A stretch of DNA of 21,710 bases from Erythrobacter donghaensis (GTDB lineage: Bacteria; Pseudomonadota; Alphaproteobacteria; Sphingomonadales; Sphingomonadaceae): positions 1 through 21,710 of the forward strand of contig NZ_LSJS01000168.1 in the NCBI RefSeq assembly GCF_001557325.1, given 5' to 3'. A program made the position numbers and the translations under genes. Positions 1 to 8,579 of this stretch are shown piece after piece. The first letter of the stretch is position 1, and every line of letters starts with the position of its first letter. Under the pieces are notes generated by a model, which was given only the letters and a program-made list of their open reading frames with translations, had not been told where the DNA came from and made no database searches.

Positions 1-173
1 GCGGCGGACCTCTCCGAAATTGTCCGCCCCGGCCGCGCCTCGGTTCTACCTTCAAGACTTCCCTTTTCACGCGGGCGGTTTCAACCCCCGCGCCGCGCGT
101 GGCGTGCCTTGTGGACGATTGTCGTCCCGAGCGGCCCAGCGCGCGTCGCAGAATATTTGCGAGTTTCATACAC
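1..173. other. Upstream region of the DEAD-box helicase; no gene seen
   Basis: I see no convincing gene here. It probably holds the promoter and leader of the helicase. A GC-rich hairpin is possible, with CGCGGG at 70-75 facing CCCGCG at 87-92. The last 30 bases are relatively AT-rich, and there is no strong Shine-Dalgarno sequence before the helicase ATG. An in-frame GTG at 99 would extend the helicase by 25 residues, but those residues do not resemble a helicase N-terminus, so I treat the stretch as untranslated. Confidence 0.4.
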
Positions 174-1748
174 ATGACCACTTTTGCTGACCTCGGGCTG
201 TCGCAGCCCGTGCTCCAGGCCCTCGACATGAAGGGCTACAACACGCCGACGCCGATTCAGGCGCAGGCGATCCCGCCGGTGCTCAAGGGCCGCGACCTGC
301 TCGGCATCGCGCAGACCGGCACCGGCAAGACCGCCGCCTTCATGCTCCCCAGCATCGACCGGCTGCGCGAGGCCGACAAGCCGATCCCGTTCAAGTCCTG
401 CCGCATGCTGGTGCTCGCGCCGACGCGCGAACTCGCGGTGCAGATCGCCGACAGCGCCAAGGACTACGGCGCGCTTGCCGGCCTCAAGGTGCAGTGCATC
501 GTCGGCGGCACGAGCGTCGGCAAGGATCGCAACAAGCTTCACCGCGGCACCGACATTCTGGTCGCCACCCCCGGCCGCCTGCTCGACCTCGTCGACCAGA
601 AGGCGTTCAACCTTGCCGGGATCGAGATCCTCGTGCTCGACGAGGCCGACCAGATGCTCGACCTTGGCTTCATCCACGCGCTGAGGAAGATCCGCGAACT
701 CGCCCCCAAGGAGCGCCAGACGCTGTTCTTCAGCGCAACCATGCCCAAGGCGATCAAGGAGTTGGTGAGCGGCTATTGCCACAACCCGGTGCAGGTCTCG
801 GTGACGCCCGAGAGCACCACGGCGGAGCGCATCGACCAGTACCTGTTCATGGTCCAGCAGGACGAGAAGCTGAGCCTCCTCCAGATGATCCTCCAGCGCC
901 GTCACCAGGTGCCGGGCGAGTTCGAACGGATCCTGATCTTCACCCGCACCAAGCACGGCGCGGACCGGGTGGTGAAGAAGCTTTCGCAGGCCGGGATCGA
1001 GGCCAACGCGATCCACGGCAACAAGTCGCAGCCGCAGCGCCAGCGTGCGCTCGACGAGTTCAGGAAGGCGCGCGTGCCGATCCTGATCGCGACCGATGTC
1101 GCCGCGCGCGGGATCGACATTCCGGGCGTGAGCCACGTGATCAATTACGAGCTGCCCAACGTGCCCGAACAATACGTTCACCGCATCGGCCGCACCGCGC
1201 GCGCGGGGCGGGACGGGATCGCGATCGCCTTCTGCGCCGAGGACGAGCGCGCCTATCTGAAGGACATCCGCAAGGTCACCGGCGCCGAACTGGAGCGCCT
1301 GCCGCTCCCCGACAATTTCCGCGCGGTGGTGGAAGGCGAGGGGCCGGAAAAGCCCGCTCCCCGCCAGCCGATGAAGCGCGTCCAGCCGCGTCCGCTCGGG
1401 AAGCGCAAGCCGCAGGGCGAGCGCCGCGAGGGCGAACGCCGCCCGGAAGGCGAGCGTCGCCCGGGGCAGGGCAAGCCGCAGGGCCGCCCGCAGCATGACC
1501 GCTCCGGCGGAGAGCGTCGCCATGCCGATGCCCCGCGCGGCGAACGGCGTCCGCAGCCGCAGGGCGAGCAGCGCCCGCAGGGTGACCGCCGCCAGCCCTC
1601 GGCCAAGGCCGGGCCGGGCGGTCGTCCGGGCGGTGGCCGTCCGCAGGGACAGGGCCAGAACGCAGGCGGCAACAGCGGCGGCGGCAATCGTCGCGGCGGC
1701 CGCGGTCGGGGCGGCGGCGGTGGCCGTCCGCGTGCCGCACAGGGCTGA
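174..1748 (+). CDS. DEAD-box ATP-dependent RNA helicase, RhlE-like, with RG-rich tail
   Basis: This is an ATP-dependent RNA-unwinding enzyme, likely cytoplasmic and involved in ribosome assembly, RNA decay or cold adaptation (family knowledge). The 524-residue protein shows the full motif set: Q-motif (TPTPIQ, about residues 24-29), Walker A AQTGTGKT (46-53), PTRELA, TPGRLLD, DEAD (156-159), SAT (187-189), ATDVAARGID (from 306) and HRIGRTARAG (from 336). From about residue 415 to the end the protein is low-complexity, rich in Arg, Gly, Pro and Gln with repeated GERR blocks. Such tails are usually disordered RNA-binding extensions. ATG 174 is chosen because the protein then begins MTTFADLGLS, typical of the family; the GTG at 99 adds an unrelated N-terminus. 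The Shine-Dalgarno is weak. Order and motifs fit RhlE-type helicases, but the exact paralogue is not certain. Confidence 0.95.
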   Translation: MTTFADLGLSQPVLQALDMKGYNTPTPIQAQAIPPVLKGRDLLGIAQTGTGKTAAFMLPSIDRLREADKPIPFKSCRMLVLAPTRELAVQIADSAKDYGALAGLKVQCIVGGTSVGKDRNKLHRGTDILVATPGRLLDLVDQKAFNLAGIEILVLDEADQMLDLGFIHALRKIRELAPKERQTLFFSATMPKAIKELVSGYCHNPVQVSVTPESTTAERIDQYLFMVQQDEKLSLLQMILQRRHQVPGEFERILIFTRTKHGADRVVKKLSQAGIEANAIHGNKSQPQRQRALDEFRKARVPILIATDVAARGIDIPGVSHVINYELPNVPEQYVHRIGRTARAGRDGIAIAFCAEDERAYLKDIRKVTGAELERLPLPDNFRAVVEGEGPEKPAPRQPMKRVQPRPLGKRKPQGERREGERRPEGERRPGQGKPQGRPQHDRSGGERRHADAPRGERRPQPQGEQRPQGDRRQPSAKAGPGGRPGGGRPQGQGQNAGGNSGGGNRRGGRGRGGGGGRPRAAQG

Positions 1749-1787
1749 TCCGCGCATTCCCGCTTTAGTCTGAAATACTGCATTTTG

Positions 1788-1815
1788 GGCCCCGACGGTT
1801 GCCGCCGTCGGGGCC
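1788..1815 (+). terminator. Strong GC-rich hairpin after the helicase gene
   Basis: An 11-bp perfect stem (GGCCCCGACGG / CCGTCGGGGCC) encloses a 6-base loop, starting 40 bases after the helicase stop. It is followed only by TT rather than a long T-run, so it is a non-canonical intrinsic terminator for the plus strand. Read on the minus strand it is followed by CAAAATG, but no minus-strand gene ends here. It separates the helicase from the glutathione reductase gene and may also stabilise the helicase mRNA 3' end. Confidence 0.6.
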
Positions 1816-1855
1816 TTCGCCCATATGCGCTCTCGAAAATTCGGGAGCGGCGAGA

Positions 1856-3208
1856 ATGGCTGACGATTACGATTACGACCTCTTCACCATCGGCGCGGGC
1901 TCGGGCGGGGTGCGCGCCAGCCGCGTTGCCGCCGCCCACGGCGCGCGCGTCGCGGTCGCCGAGGAATACCGCGTCGGCGGCACCTGCGTGATCCGCGGCT
2001 GCGTCCCCAAGAAAATGCTCGTCTACGGTGCCCACTTCGCCGAGGACCTCGTCGACGCGCAGCATTTCGGCTGGAGCATCGGCGAAAAGAGCTTCGACTG
2101 GGCGGCCCTGCGCGATCACGTGCAGAACGATGTGACGCGTCTGGAGGGGCTCTACGGCCAGACCCTGGACAACCACAATGTCACCGTCTTCGCCGAACGC
2201 GCGACCATCACCGGGGCGCACGAAATCACGCTGGCGAGCGGCAGGCAAGTCACCGCCCGATACATCCTCGTCGCCACCGGAGCGCGGCCCTTGGTGCCGA
2301 GCTTCCCCGGCAGCGAGCATGTCATCACCTCGAACGAGGCGTTCCATCTCGAAGCCCTGCCGCGCCGCATCCTGATCGCGGGCGGGGGCTATATCGCCAA
2401 CGAGTTTGCGGGCATCTTCAACGAGTTCGGCTGCAAGGTGACGATCGCCAACCGCTCGGACACGATCCTGCGCAGCTATGATGCGGCGCTGCGCGACCGG
2501 CTGCTCCAGATCTCGATGGTGAAGGGCATCGAGTTCTGCTTCAACGCCGAATTCGAATGGATCGAGAAGCAGGACGACGGCAGCCTCAAGGTCAAGCTCA
2601 CCGGCCATGACGAACGGGACTTCGATGCGGTGATGGTCGCCACCGGGCGCGTGCCCAACACCGAGGGGCTCGGGCTCGAGACGGTCGGCGTCGAAGTCGG
2701 CAAGAAGGGCGAAATCGTGGTCGATGCCTTCAGCAAGACCTCGGTCGACCACATCTATGCCGTGGGCGACGTGACCGACCGCGTGCAGCTCACCCCCGTC
2801 GCGATCCGCGAGGGCCAGGCCTTTGCCGACAGCCTGTTCGGCCCGGGCGCGCCCTATGCGGTCGACCACTCCTGCGTGCCCTCCGCGGTGTTCAGCCACC
2901 CGCCGATCGCCGCCGTCGGCCTCACCGAGAGCGAGGCGCGCAACACGCTCGGCAACATCAAGGTCTACCAGTCGGACTTCCGCCCGATGAAGAACGTCGT
3001 CGCCGGGCGCAACGAGCGCAGCCTCTACAAGATGATCGTCGATGCTGCGAATGACCGGATCGTCGGCATCCACATGATCGGCCCCGAGGCCCCCGAGATC
3101 ATGCAGGCCGCCGCCATCGCGGTGAAGGCGAAGCTCACCAAGGCCGATTTCGACGCGACGGTCGCGATCCACCCGACCATGGCCGAGGAGCTGGTGCTGT
3201 TCAAATAG
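1856..3208 (+). CDS. gor: Glutathione-disulfide reductase
   Basis: This cytoplasmic FAD enzyme reduces oxidised glutathione with NAD(P)H. The 450-residue protein has an N-terminal FAD-binding GAGSGG (13-18), the redox-active disulfide C44/C49 in GGTCVIRGCVPKK, a second dinucleotide fold (GGGYIANEFAG) followed by an Arg-containing NADPH-type segment (ANRSDTILR), an ATGRVPNTE FAD motif, and the C-terminal dimer-interface pair H439/E444 in HPTMAEELV. Length and active-site spacing match glutathione reductases. The GxRGC form of the disulfide motif is the variant usual in alphaproteobacteria and cyanobacteria (family knowledge). ATG 1856 has GGGAG at 1843-1847, 8 bases upstream. An upstream in-frame start at 1799 lies inside the terminator hairpin and is rejected. 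Other pyridine-nucleotide disulfide reductases are less likely given the CVIRGCVPKK and HPTMAEE combination. Confidence 0.95.
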   Translation: MADDYDYDLFTIGAGSGGVRASRVAAAHGARVAVAEEYRVGGTCVIRGCVPKKMLVYGAHFAEDLVDAQHFGWSIGEKSFDWAALRDHVQNDVTRLEGLYGQTLDNHNVTVFAERATITGAHEITLASGRQVTARYILVATGARPLVPSFPGSEHVITSNEAFHLEALPRRILIAGGGYIANEFAGIFNEFGCKVTIANRSDTILRSYDAALRDRLLQISMVKGIEFCFNAEFEWIEKQDDGSLKVKLTGHDERDFDAVMVATGRVPNTEGLGLETVGVEVGKKGEIVVDAFSKTSVDHIYAVGDVTDRVQLTPVAIREGQAFADSLFGPGAPYAVDHSCVPSAVFSHPPIAAVGLTESEARNTLGNIKVYQSDFRPMKNVVAGRNERSLYKMIVDAANDRIVGIHMIGPEAPEIMQAAAIAVKAKLTKADFDATVAIHPTMAEELVLFK

Positions 3209-3268
3209 GTTGCTTGGCGAAACCTGTCTGCTAGGCTCGCGATGACGCTACGGCAAGGGAGGGTTCGC

Positions 3269-4291
3269 ATGGCAGGCACGGTTCTGGTCACGGGGGCGAC
3301 CGGCTACATCGCCGGGGAGTTGATCCGCCAATTGCTGGGCAAGGGCTGGACTGTGCACGGCACGGTCCGCAACGTCGCCAGGAGCGAGGCTGGCTTGCGC
3401 GCGCGGCTGGGCAACCCCTCGCCCGAACAGTTCAGGCTGTTTGAGGCAGAGCTGATGTCCGATCGCGGCTGGGCCGAGGCCACCGCGGGCTGCACCCATG
3501 TCGCCCACGTCGCCTCGCCGATCCCCGCGCAGGCGCCCAAGCACGAGGACGAGCTGATCGTCCCCGCGCGCGAAGGCACGCTGCGCGCGCTGCGGTTCGC
3601 GCGCGAGGCAGGCGTCACGCGCTTCGTCCAGACCTCCTCGACCGCGGCGGTGGTCTACGGCGTCGATCGCGGCGAATACACCTTCGATGAAAGCCACTGG
3701 ACCAAGATCGACCACCCCGACGCCTATCCATACGTCAAGTCCAAGACCATCGCCGAGCGCGCCGCGCGCGACTGGGTGGCGGCGGAAGGCGGCGCGCTGG
3801 AGTTCGTCTCGGTCAACCCCGGCATGGTGCTGGGGCCGGTCGACAGCGGGGACTTCTCGGCCTCGGTCGAACTGGTGCAGCAATTGCTGAGCGGCGCGAT
3901 GCCGATGGCGCCCAATCTCGGCTTCCCGATCGTCGACGTGCGCGACATCGCTGCGCTGCATGTGCTGGCGCTGGATACCCCGGGGCTGGCGGGCGAGCGC
4001 TTCCTCGGGGCGGGCAAGTTCCTCACCGCCCTGGAAGTCGCTGGCGTGCTGCGCGCGCGGCTGGGTGAAAAGGCGCGCAAGGCGCCGACCCGGCCGATGC
4101 CCGACTGGCTCGTCAATATCCTCGCCCTGTTCAACCCCGAGGTGCGCGGCATCAAGACCGAGATCGGCAAGGTGCGCCATGTGGACGCCAGCCACACCAC
4201 CGAGCGGCTTGGCTGGACAATGCGCCCCGTCGAGGACACCATCGCGGACTGCGGCGAGAGCCTGATTGCACACGGGGTGGTGAAGGTCTGA
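3269..4291 (+). CDS. Extended SDR, dihydroflavonol-4-reductase-like NAD(P)-dependent oxidoreductase
   Basis: The 340-residue protein is an extended short-chain dehydrogenase/reductase. It has a Rossmann TGATGYIAG (8-16), Arg at residue 34 that would favour NADPH, a VxHVASP segment near residue 80, a Ser-rich strand (SST, 123-125), and the catalytic pair Y155-x3-K159 in YVKSK. The layout is that of dihydroflavonol-4-reductase-like or aldehyde reductases, which reduce carbonyls of diverse small substrates; the substrate cannot be read from sequence. ATG 3269 is chosen over the in-frame ATG 3242 because AGGGAGG (3256-3262) lies 6 bases before it and the protein then starts directly on the first beta strand. 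The next gene starts 1 base after this stop, so the two are probably co-expressed. Confidence 0.85.
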   Translation: MAGTVLVTGATGYIAGELIRQLLGKGWTVHGTVRNVARSEAGLRARLGNPSPEQFRLFEAELMSDRGWAEATAGCTHVAHVASPIPAQAPKHEDELIVPAREGTLRALRFAREAGVTRFVQTSSTAAVVYGVDRGEYTFDESHWTKIDHPDAYPYVKSKTIAERAARDWVAAEGGALEFVSVNPGMVLGPVDSGDFSASVELVQQLLSGAMPMAPNLGFPIVDVRDIAALHVLALDTPGLAGERFLGAGKFLTALEVAGVLRARLGEKARKAPTRPMPDWLVNILALFNPEVRGIKTEIGKVRHVDASHTTERLGWTMRPVEDTIADCGESLIAHGVVKV

Positions 4292-4292
4292 G

Positions 4293-5015
4293 ATGGACGT
4301 GAACGGCAAGGCGGTGCTGCTGACCGGCGGCAGCGCGGGGATCGGGCGCGAGATTGCGCGGCAATTGCAGGCCAAGGGCGCGAAGGTGCTCCTGACCGGG
4401 CGCGATCCGGCGCGGCTGGCGGCGATGGCGGCGGAGGGCTTCGAGATCCTCGCTGCCGACCTGTCGAGCGCGGCGGGTGTCGATGCGCTGGTGGCGGCGC
4501 TGGGCGACCGCCCGGTCGATATCCTCATCAACAACGCCGGCCTCGGGGTGCCGCATGATGTGAGGAACGGCCTGCCCGATCCCGATGCGGCGGACGGTTG
4601 CCTCTATGCCAACCTCTCCGCACCGGTGCGGCTCATCACCGCGCTGCTCCCGCGCCTGCGCGCGGCGCCTCAAGCGGCGATCATCAACGTGACGAGCGGC
4701 CTTGCCATCGCGCCGAACACCGCGAGCTCGGTCTATTGCGCGAGCAAGGCGGGCCTGCGCTCCTACACCATGGCCCTGCGCGCCCAGCTGGCGGGCGAGC
4801 CGATCCACGTGATCGAGGCGCTGCCCCCGGTGGTCGACACCCAGATGACCGCCGACCGCGACATGTCGAAGATGCCCCCGCAGGAATGCGCGCGCCAGAT
4901 CATCGCTGCCCTGGAGAAGGGCCGCGACGAGGCCAATGTCGGCATGGTGAAGCTGCTGCGCGCGGTCTATTCGCTCTCGCCCGCGCTGGCGCGCAGCGTG
5001 ATGCGGCGGTTCTAG
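4293..5015 (+). CDS. Classical SDR oxidoreductase, DltE-like
   Basis: The 240-residue protein is a classical short-chain dehydrogenase with all landmarks: TGGSAGIG nucleotide-binding loop (11-18), NNAG (80-83), and the catalytic tetrad N107, S135, Y148 and K152 (Y-CAS-K). Its length and N-terminus (NGKAVLLTGGSAGIG) resemble the DltE/COG3967 group. The substrate is unknown. The gene begins 1 base after the upstream extended SDR, suggesting an operon of two reductases acting in one process (inference). Its TAG stop overlaps, through the palindrome CTAG at 5012-5015, the stop of the convergent FAD oxidoreductase. The C-terminal 20 residues are hydrophobic and basic (LLRAVYSLSPALARSVMRRF), which might associate with membrane. 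Confidence 0.87.
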   Translation: MDVNGKAVLLTGGSAGIGREIARQLQAKGAKVLLTGRDPARLAAMAAEGFEILAADLSSAAGVDALVAALGDRPVDILINNAGLGVPHDVRNGLPDPDAADGCLYANLSAPVRLITALLPRLRAAPQAAIINVTSGLAIAPNTASSVYCASKAGLRSYTMALRAQLAGEPIHVIEALPPVVDTQMTADRDMSKMPPQECARQIIAALEKGRDEANVGMVKLLRAVYSLSPALARSVMRRF

Positions 5016-6118
5016 GCGCCGAGGCGCGCCGGAGAGAAGGTCTCGAAGGAGAGCCCCGCCGCCGCCGCATCCTCGGGGAAGGATTGGCCCAGCGCCGCCG
5101 CCGCCGCGATTGCCGAGAGGGCAGGGGCGGTCTGGAACCCTGCGCCGCCTTGCCCGGCTACCCAAACGAAGCCGGGCGCACCCGCCGCCTCGCCGATCAC
5201 CGGCAGTTCGTCTGCTGCAAAGCTCCTGAGGCCCGCCCAGCTGTGGCTGATCCGGCGGATCGCGAGCGTGGTGGCCTGCTCCACCCGGTCCGCCGCGATC
5301 GCCTTGTCGAGTTCCTCGGCCGCCGCGTCGCACGGCTCGCAAGCGGTCTGGTCCATCGCCGAGGCGAGCAACTGACCCCGGCCTTCGGGCAGCAGGTAGA
5401 AGCCTTCGCCGACGGTCTTGGTGAAGGGCCAGCGGCTCACGTCCTCGCCTTGCGGAGCGGCAAAGCTGATGACGGTGCGGCGGCGCGGCTCGATCCCGAT
5501 CGGAGCCACCCCGGCCATGCGCGCAACCTCGTCCGCCCATGCGCCCGCCGCGTTGACGAGAACCGGCGCGCCGTGCCGCCTGCCGTCGGCCCGCACCGCG
5601 ACCCAGCGGTCGCCATCGTGGCCCATGAACATGACCCGCGCCTCCGGGATCACCGCTCCGCGATTGGCGCGGATCGTGGCCACATGGGCCTGCAGCATGG
5701 CGTGGGTATCGAGCTTGAGCGACCCGTGATCGACCAGCGCGGCGGCGCAGGCCTCGGGCTTGAGGCAGGGCATCAGCGCGCGCGCTTGCTCGGGGCCGAT
5801 GCGCGTGAAATCGCAGCCGTACTGGCGGTGCACCGCCTCCAGCGCATCGAGCGCGGCGATCTCGCCCTCGGCCGCAATGTGGAGCGCGCGGTGCACGCTT
5901 CCATGCGCGGCAAGCTCGCCCATGCTGAGCGCGGTCAGGGTGCGCACCGGCTCGTTGCCCAGCCCGTAATGCGCAAAGGCCACCGAGCGGCCCGAAGCGT
6001 GGTATCCGCAAGCGCTCTCGCCCTCGAGCACGGTCACGATCGCCTGTGCCGACAGCCGCGCGGCGACCGAAAGCCCCGCGATCCCGCCGCCGATCACCAG
6101 CACGTCAGAGACATACAT
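5012..6118 (-). CDS. FAD-dependent oxidoreductase, DAO family (glycine oxidase / D-amino acid dehydrogenase-like)
   Basis: The 368-residue flavoprotein has an N-terminal FAD-binding motif GGGIAGLS (10-17), with E32 at the end of the second strand for the FAD ribose. A typical DAO C-terminus follows (WAGLRSFAADELPVIG, then GQGGAGFQTAPALS). Family members oxidise the C-N bond of amino acids or N-substituted amines; the real substrate is not readable. The start at 6118 is preceded on its strand by GGGAGG with 7 bases spacing. An upstream in-frame codon at 6157 adds 13 residues ahead of the Rossmann strand and is less likely. The gene is transcribed divergently from pccB, with 104 bases between the starts, and converges on the SDR gene with a shared CTAG at the stops. 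Confidence 0.88.
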   Translation of the reverse strand: MYVSDVLVIGGGIAGLSVAARLSAQAIVTVLEGESACGYHASGRSVAFAHYGLGNEPVRTLTALSMGELAAHGSVHRALHIAAEGEIAALDALEAVHRQYGCDFTRIGPEQARALMPCLKPEACAAALVDHGSLKLDTHAMLQAHVATIRANRGAVIPEARVMFMGHDGDRWVAVRADGRRHGAPVLVNAAGAWADEVARMAGVAPIGIEPRRRTVISFAAPQGEDVSRWPFTKTVGEGFYLLPEGRGQLLASAMDQTACEPCDAAAEELDKAIAADRVEQATTLAIRRISHSWAGLRSFAADELPVIGEAAGAPGFVWVAGQGGAGFQTAPALSAIAAAAALGQSFPEDAAAAGLSFETFSPARLGA

Positions 6119-6222
6119 CGCGCGGCCTCCCTTCGCCCGTTCCGCCACTTTTGCCACGTTGACGCCTCGCCGCGCCTAAGGCAACGCATGTGCTCGAGAG
6201 ACCTGACGAGAGAGGAAGATCC
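6119..6222. promoter_or_regulatory. Divergent intergenic region between the FAD oxidoreductase and pccB
   Basis: This 104-base gap lies between two divergent starts and must hold signals for both genes. Seen directly: GGGAGG for the minus-strand gene, GAGG/AGGA at 6212-6216 for pccB, and a possible weak sigma-70-type promoter towards pccB (TTGCCA at 6152-6157, 17-base spacer, CCTAAG at 6175-6180, only 3 of 6 matches in the -10). No clear operator palindrome is visible. A promoter here would be the natural entry point for the whole pccB-to-pccA block. Confidence 0.35.
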
Positions 6223-7755
6223 TTGTCCGCCAACATCGCCGAAATGGAACGCCGCCGGCAAGCCGCTCGTCTGGGCGGCGGGCAGAAGCGCATCGACGCC
6301 CAGCACGCCAAGGGCAAGCTGACCGCGCGCGAGCGGCTCGACGTGCTGCTCGACGAGGGCAGCTTCGAGGAAGTCGACGCCTATGTCGAACATGACTGCA
6401 TCGATTTCGGGATGGAGACCCAGCGCATCCCCGGCGACGGGGTGGTGACCGGCTCGGGCACGATCAACGGTCGGCTGGTGTTCGTGTTCAGCCAGGACTT
6501 CACCGTCTTCGGCGGCTCGCTGTCGAAGCGCCATGCCGAGAAGATCTGCAAGATCATGGACACGGCGATGAAGGTCGGCGCGCCGGTCATCGGCCTCAAC
6601 GATTCGGGCGGGGCGCGCATCCAGGAGGGCGTCGCGAGCCTCGGCGGCTATGCCGAGGTGTTCCAGCGCAATGTGCTGGCGTCCGGCGTGGTGCCGCAGA
6701 TCAGCCTCATCATGGGGCCGTGTGCGGGCGGGGCGGTGTACTCGCCCGCGATGACCGACTTCATCTTCATGGTGAAGGATTCGAGCTACATGTTCGTCAC
6801 CGGCCCCGAGGTGGTGAAGACCGTCACCAACGAGGTCGTCACGCAGGAGGAACTGGGCGGTGCGATCACCCACACGACCAAGACCAGCGTGGCGGACCTA
6901 GCCTACGAGAACGATGTCGAGGCGCTGCTCGCCACCCGCCGCTTCTTCGACTTTCTGCCGCTCTCCAACCGCGAGGAAGGGCCGACGCTCCCCACCAGCG
7001 ATCCGTGGGACCGCTTGGAAAACAGCCTCGACACGCTGATCCCCGACAACGCCAACCAGCCCTATGACATGCACGAGGTGATCACCAAGGTGCTCGACGA
7101 GGGCGATTTCTTCGAGATCCAGCCGGCCCACGCAGGCAACATCATCTGCGGGTTCGGCCGGGTCGAGGGCCGCACCGTGGGCGTGGTGGCGAACCAGCCG
7201 ATGGTGCTGGCGGGCGTGCTCGACATCAACTCCTCGAAGAAGGCGGCGCGCTTCGTGCGCTTCTGCGACGCCTTCGAAATCCCGATCATCACCTTCGTCG
7301 ACGTCCCCGGCTTCCTCCCCGGCACCGCGCAGGAACTGGGCGGGATCATCAAGCACGGCGCGAAGCTGCTCTTCGCCTATGCCGAGGCGACTGTGCCCAA
7401 GATCACCGTCATCACCCGCAAGGCTTACGGCGGGGCCTATGACGTGATGGCCTCCAAGCACCTGAGGGGCGATTTGAACTACGCCTGGCCCACGGCGGAA
7501 ATCGCGGTGATGGGCGCGAAGGGCGCGGTGGAGATCATCTTCCGTCAGGAAAAGGACGATCCCGCCAAGATCGCCGAGCGGACCAAGGAATACGAAGACC
7601 GCTTCGCCAACCCCTTCGTCGCGGCATCGCGCGGCTATATCGACGAGGTGATCCACCCGCACTCGACCCGGCGGCGGATCGCGCTGGGGCTAAGGAAGCT
7701 GCGGACGAAGAGCCTCGAGAACCCGTGGAAGAAGCATGATAATATTCCTCTTTAA
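6223..7755 (+). CDS. pccB: Propionyl-CoA carboxylase, carboxyltransferase (beta) subunit
   Basis: This cytoplasmic subunit transfers carboxyl from carboxybiotin to propionyl-CoA, giving methylmalonyl-CoA. The 510-residue protein has both crotonase-like halves: the N-terminal oxyanion segments SGGARIQEG (128-136) and [12 protein letters not shown] (165-176), and the C-terminal [14 protein letters not shown] and [13 protein letters not shown]. Asp407 in AYDVM matches the Asp described for propionyl-preferring Streptomyces PccB, where acetyl-accepting paralogues have Ile (family knowledge, recalled). I choose TTG 6223 as start: AGGA at 6213-6216 lies 6 bases before it and the protein then opens with [11 protein letters not shown], as in relatives. 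An in-frame GTG at 6190 would add 11 unrelated residues and run through the Shine-Dalgarno. The pccA partner lies about 8 kb downstream, at the far end of the same cluster. Confidence 0.95.
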   Translation: MSANIAEMERRRQAARLGGGQKRIDAQHAKGKLTARERLDVLLDEGSFEEVDAYVEHDCIDFGMETQRIPGDGVVTGSGTINGRLVFVFSQDFTVFGGSLSKRHAEKICKIMDTAMKVGAPVIGLNDSGGARIQEGVASLGGYAEVFQRNVLASGVVPQISLIMGPCAGGAVYSPAMTDFIFMVKDSSYMFVTGPEVVKTVTNEVVTQEELGGAITHTTKTSVADLAYENDVEALLATRRFFDFLPLSNREEGPTLPTSDPWDRLENSLDTLIPDNANQPYDMHEVITKVLDEGDFFEIQPAHAGNIICGFGRVEGRTVGVVANQPMVLAGVLDINSSKKAARFVRFCDAFEIPIITFVDVPGFLPGTAQELGGIIKHGAKLLFAYAEATVPKITVITRKAYGGAYDVMASKHLRGDLNYAWPTAEIAVMGAKGAVEIIFRQEKDDPAKIAERTKEYEDRFANPFVAASRGYIDEVIHPHSTRRRIALGLRKLRTKSLENPWKKHDNIPL

Positions 7756-7772
7756 CTGGGGAGCGAACCGCC

Positions 7773-8123
7773 ATGTCTGATTTTGCCGATGCTTACGAAT
7801 ACGCGTACAACGGCGCAGACTCCCTGTATGTAGACAGCTTCTGGACAGCCGTTACGCAAGCGGATGAAATCGAACTCGCGAAATGGGTAGCTGCGTTTCG
7901 GACGGTAGGCCTCGAACAGCAGGCGGTCTTACTCTCAACATATCTGGAGACGGATGCCAGGGCGTTGGCGAAGTGGATGGACCATGGCCCGCACAATATA
8001 CCATTTGAACCGTCGCGAGAATGGGACGCTGAATTTGCCGCAGTATTGGGTCCCGACGGATATGCTGGCGTTCAGAAAATGATCGAACAATTCAGGATAA
8101 GCCACGGTTTGGATAAACTATGA
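7773..8123 (+). CDS. Unknown 116-residue acidic protein, lower GC than neighbours
   Basis: I do not recognise this protein. It is acidic and soluble, with no signal peptide or membrane segment, and looks largely alpha-helical, with aromatic-rich stretches (YEYAY, SFWTAV, AKWMDH). GGGGAG at 7758-7763, 9 bases before the ATG, supports translation. Its TGA overlaps the ATG of mce (ATGA, 8120-8123), so it is coupled into the propionyl-CoA operon. A hand count gives about 52% GC against clearly higher values in pccB and mce, and its codon use is less GC3-biased. This suggests a later acquisition or relaxed selection. Small genes with this appearance are often accessory or immunity-like, but nothing in the sequence proves that. 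Confidence 0.75.
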   Translation: MSDFADAYEYAYNGADSLYVDSFWTAVTQADEIELAKWVAAFRTVGLEQQAVLLSTYLETDARALAKWMDHGPHNIPFEPSREWDAEFAAVLGPDGYAGVQKMIEQFRISHGLDKL

Positions 8124-8572
8124 AACTCGGCCGTTTGAACCACATCGGCATCGCCACGCCCTCCATCGCCGATAGCATCGCGTTCTACCGCGACGTCATG
8201 GGCGCGACGAAGATCCACACGCCCTTCGACCTCGAGGAGCAGGGCGTGAAGGTCTGCTTCGTCGACACGCCCGGCGTCGACGGGGCTATGAATGGCACCC
8301 AGATCGAGCTGATCGAGCCGCTGGGGGAGAACTCCACGCTCGCAGGCTTCCTCGCCAAGAACCCGCTCGGCGGGCAGCATCACCTGTGCTTCGAGGTGCC
8401 CGATATCGCCGAGGCGCGATCCGAGTTCGAGGCGATGGGCAAGCGCATCCTCGGCCCCACGCGCATCGGCGCGCACGGCACCCCTATCTTTTTCGTCCAT
8501 CCCAAGGACATGGGCGGCATGCTTACCGAGATCATGGAGACGCCCAAAGAGGGCACGCACTGGTCGAACTAA
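8120..8572 (+). CDS. mce: Methylmalonyl-CoA epimerase
   Basis: This enzyme interconverts (2S)- and (2R)-methylmalonyl-CoA, the step between propionyl-CoA carboxylase and the mutase. The 150-residue protein is a vicinal-oxygen-chelate fold with two repeated modules. Likely metal ligands are H8 (LNHIGIA), Q61 (GTQIELIEP), H87 or H88 (GGQHHLCFEV) and E137 (MLTEIMET), the four positions used by this family. The ATG overlaps the stop of the upstream unknown gene. The following gene is separated by a cloverleaf-like palindrome. Context (pccB upstream, scpA downstream) makes the specific epimerase assignment much safer than the fold alone. Confidence 0.93.
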   Translation: MKLGRLNHIGIATPSIADSIAFYRDVMGATKIHTPFDLEEQGVKVCFVDTPGVDGAMNGTQIELIEPLGENSTLAGFLAKNPLGGQHHLCFEVPDIAEARSEFEAMGKRILGPTRIGAHGTPIFFVHPKDMGGMLTEIMETPKEGTHWSN

Positions 8573-8579
8573 TTCAAAC

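Noticed and set aside
1410..1745. Repetitive DNA at the helicase 3' end as a tandem repeat or CRISPR-like array
   Set aside because: The repetition comes from codons for GERR and Gly/Arg runs in frame. Units are short, degenerate and without spacers.
81..1757. Long open frame on the minus strand opposite the helicase
   Set aside because: It is an antisense shadow of a high-GC gene: Ala/Arg-rich low-complexity translation, no motifs, and the plus-strand helicase explains the region.
6190..6222. Upstream GTG as the pccB start
   Set aside because: It adds 11 residues unlike other PccB N-termini and translates through the Shine-Dalgarno that serves TTG 6223.
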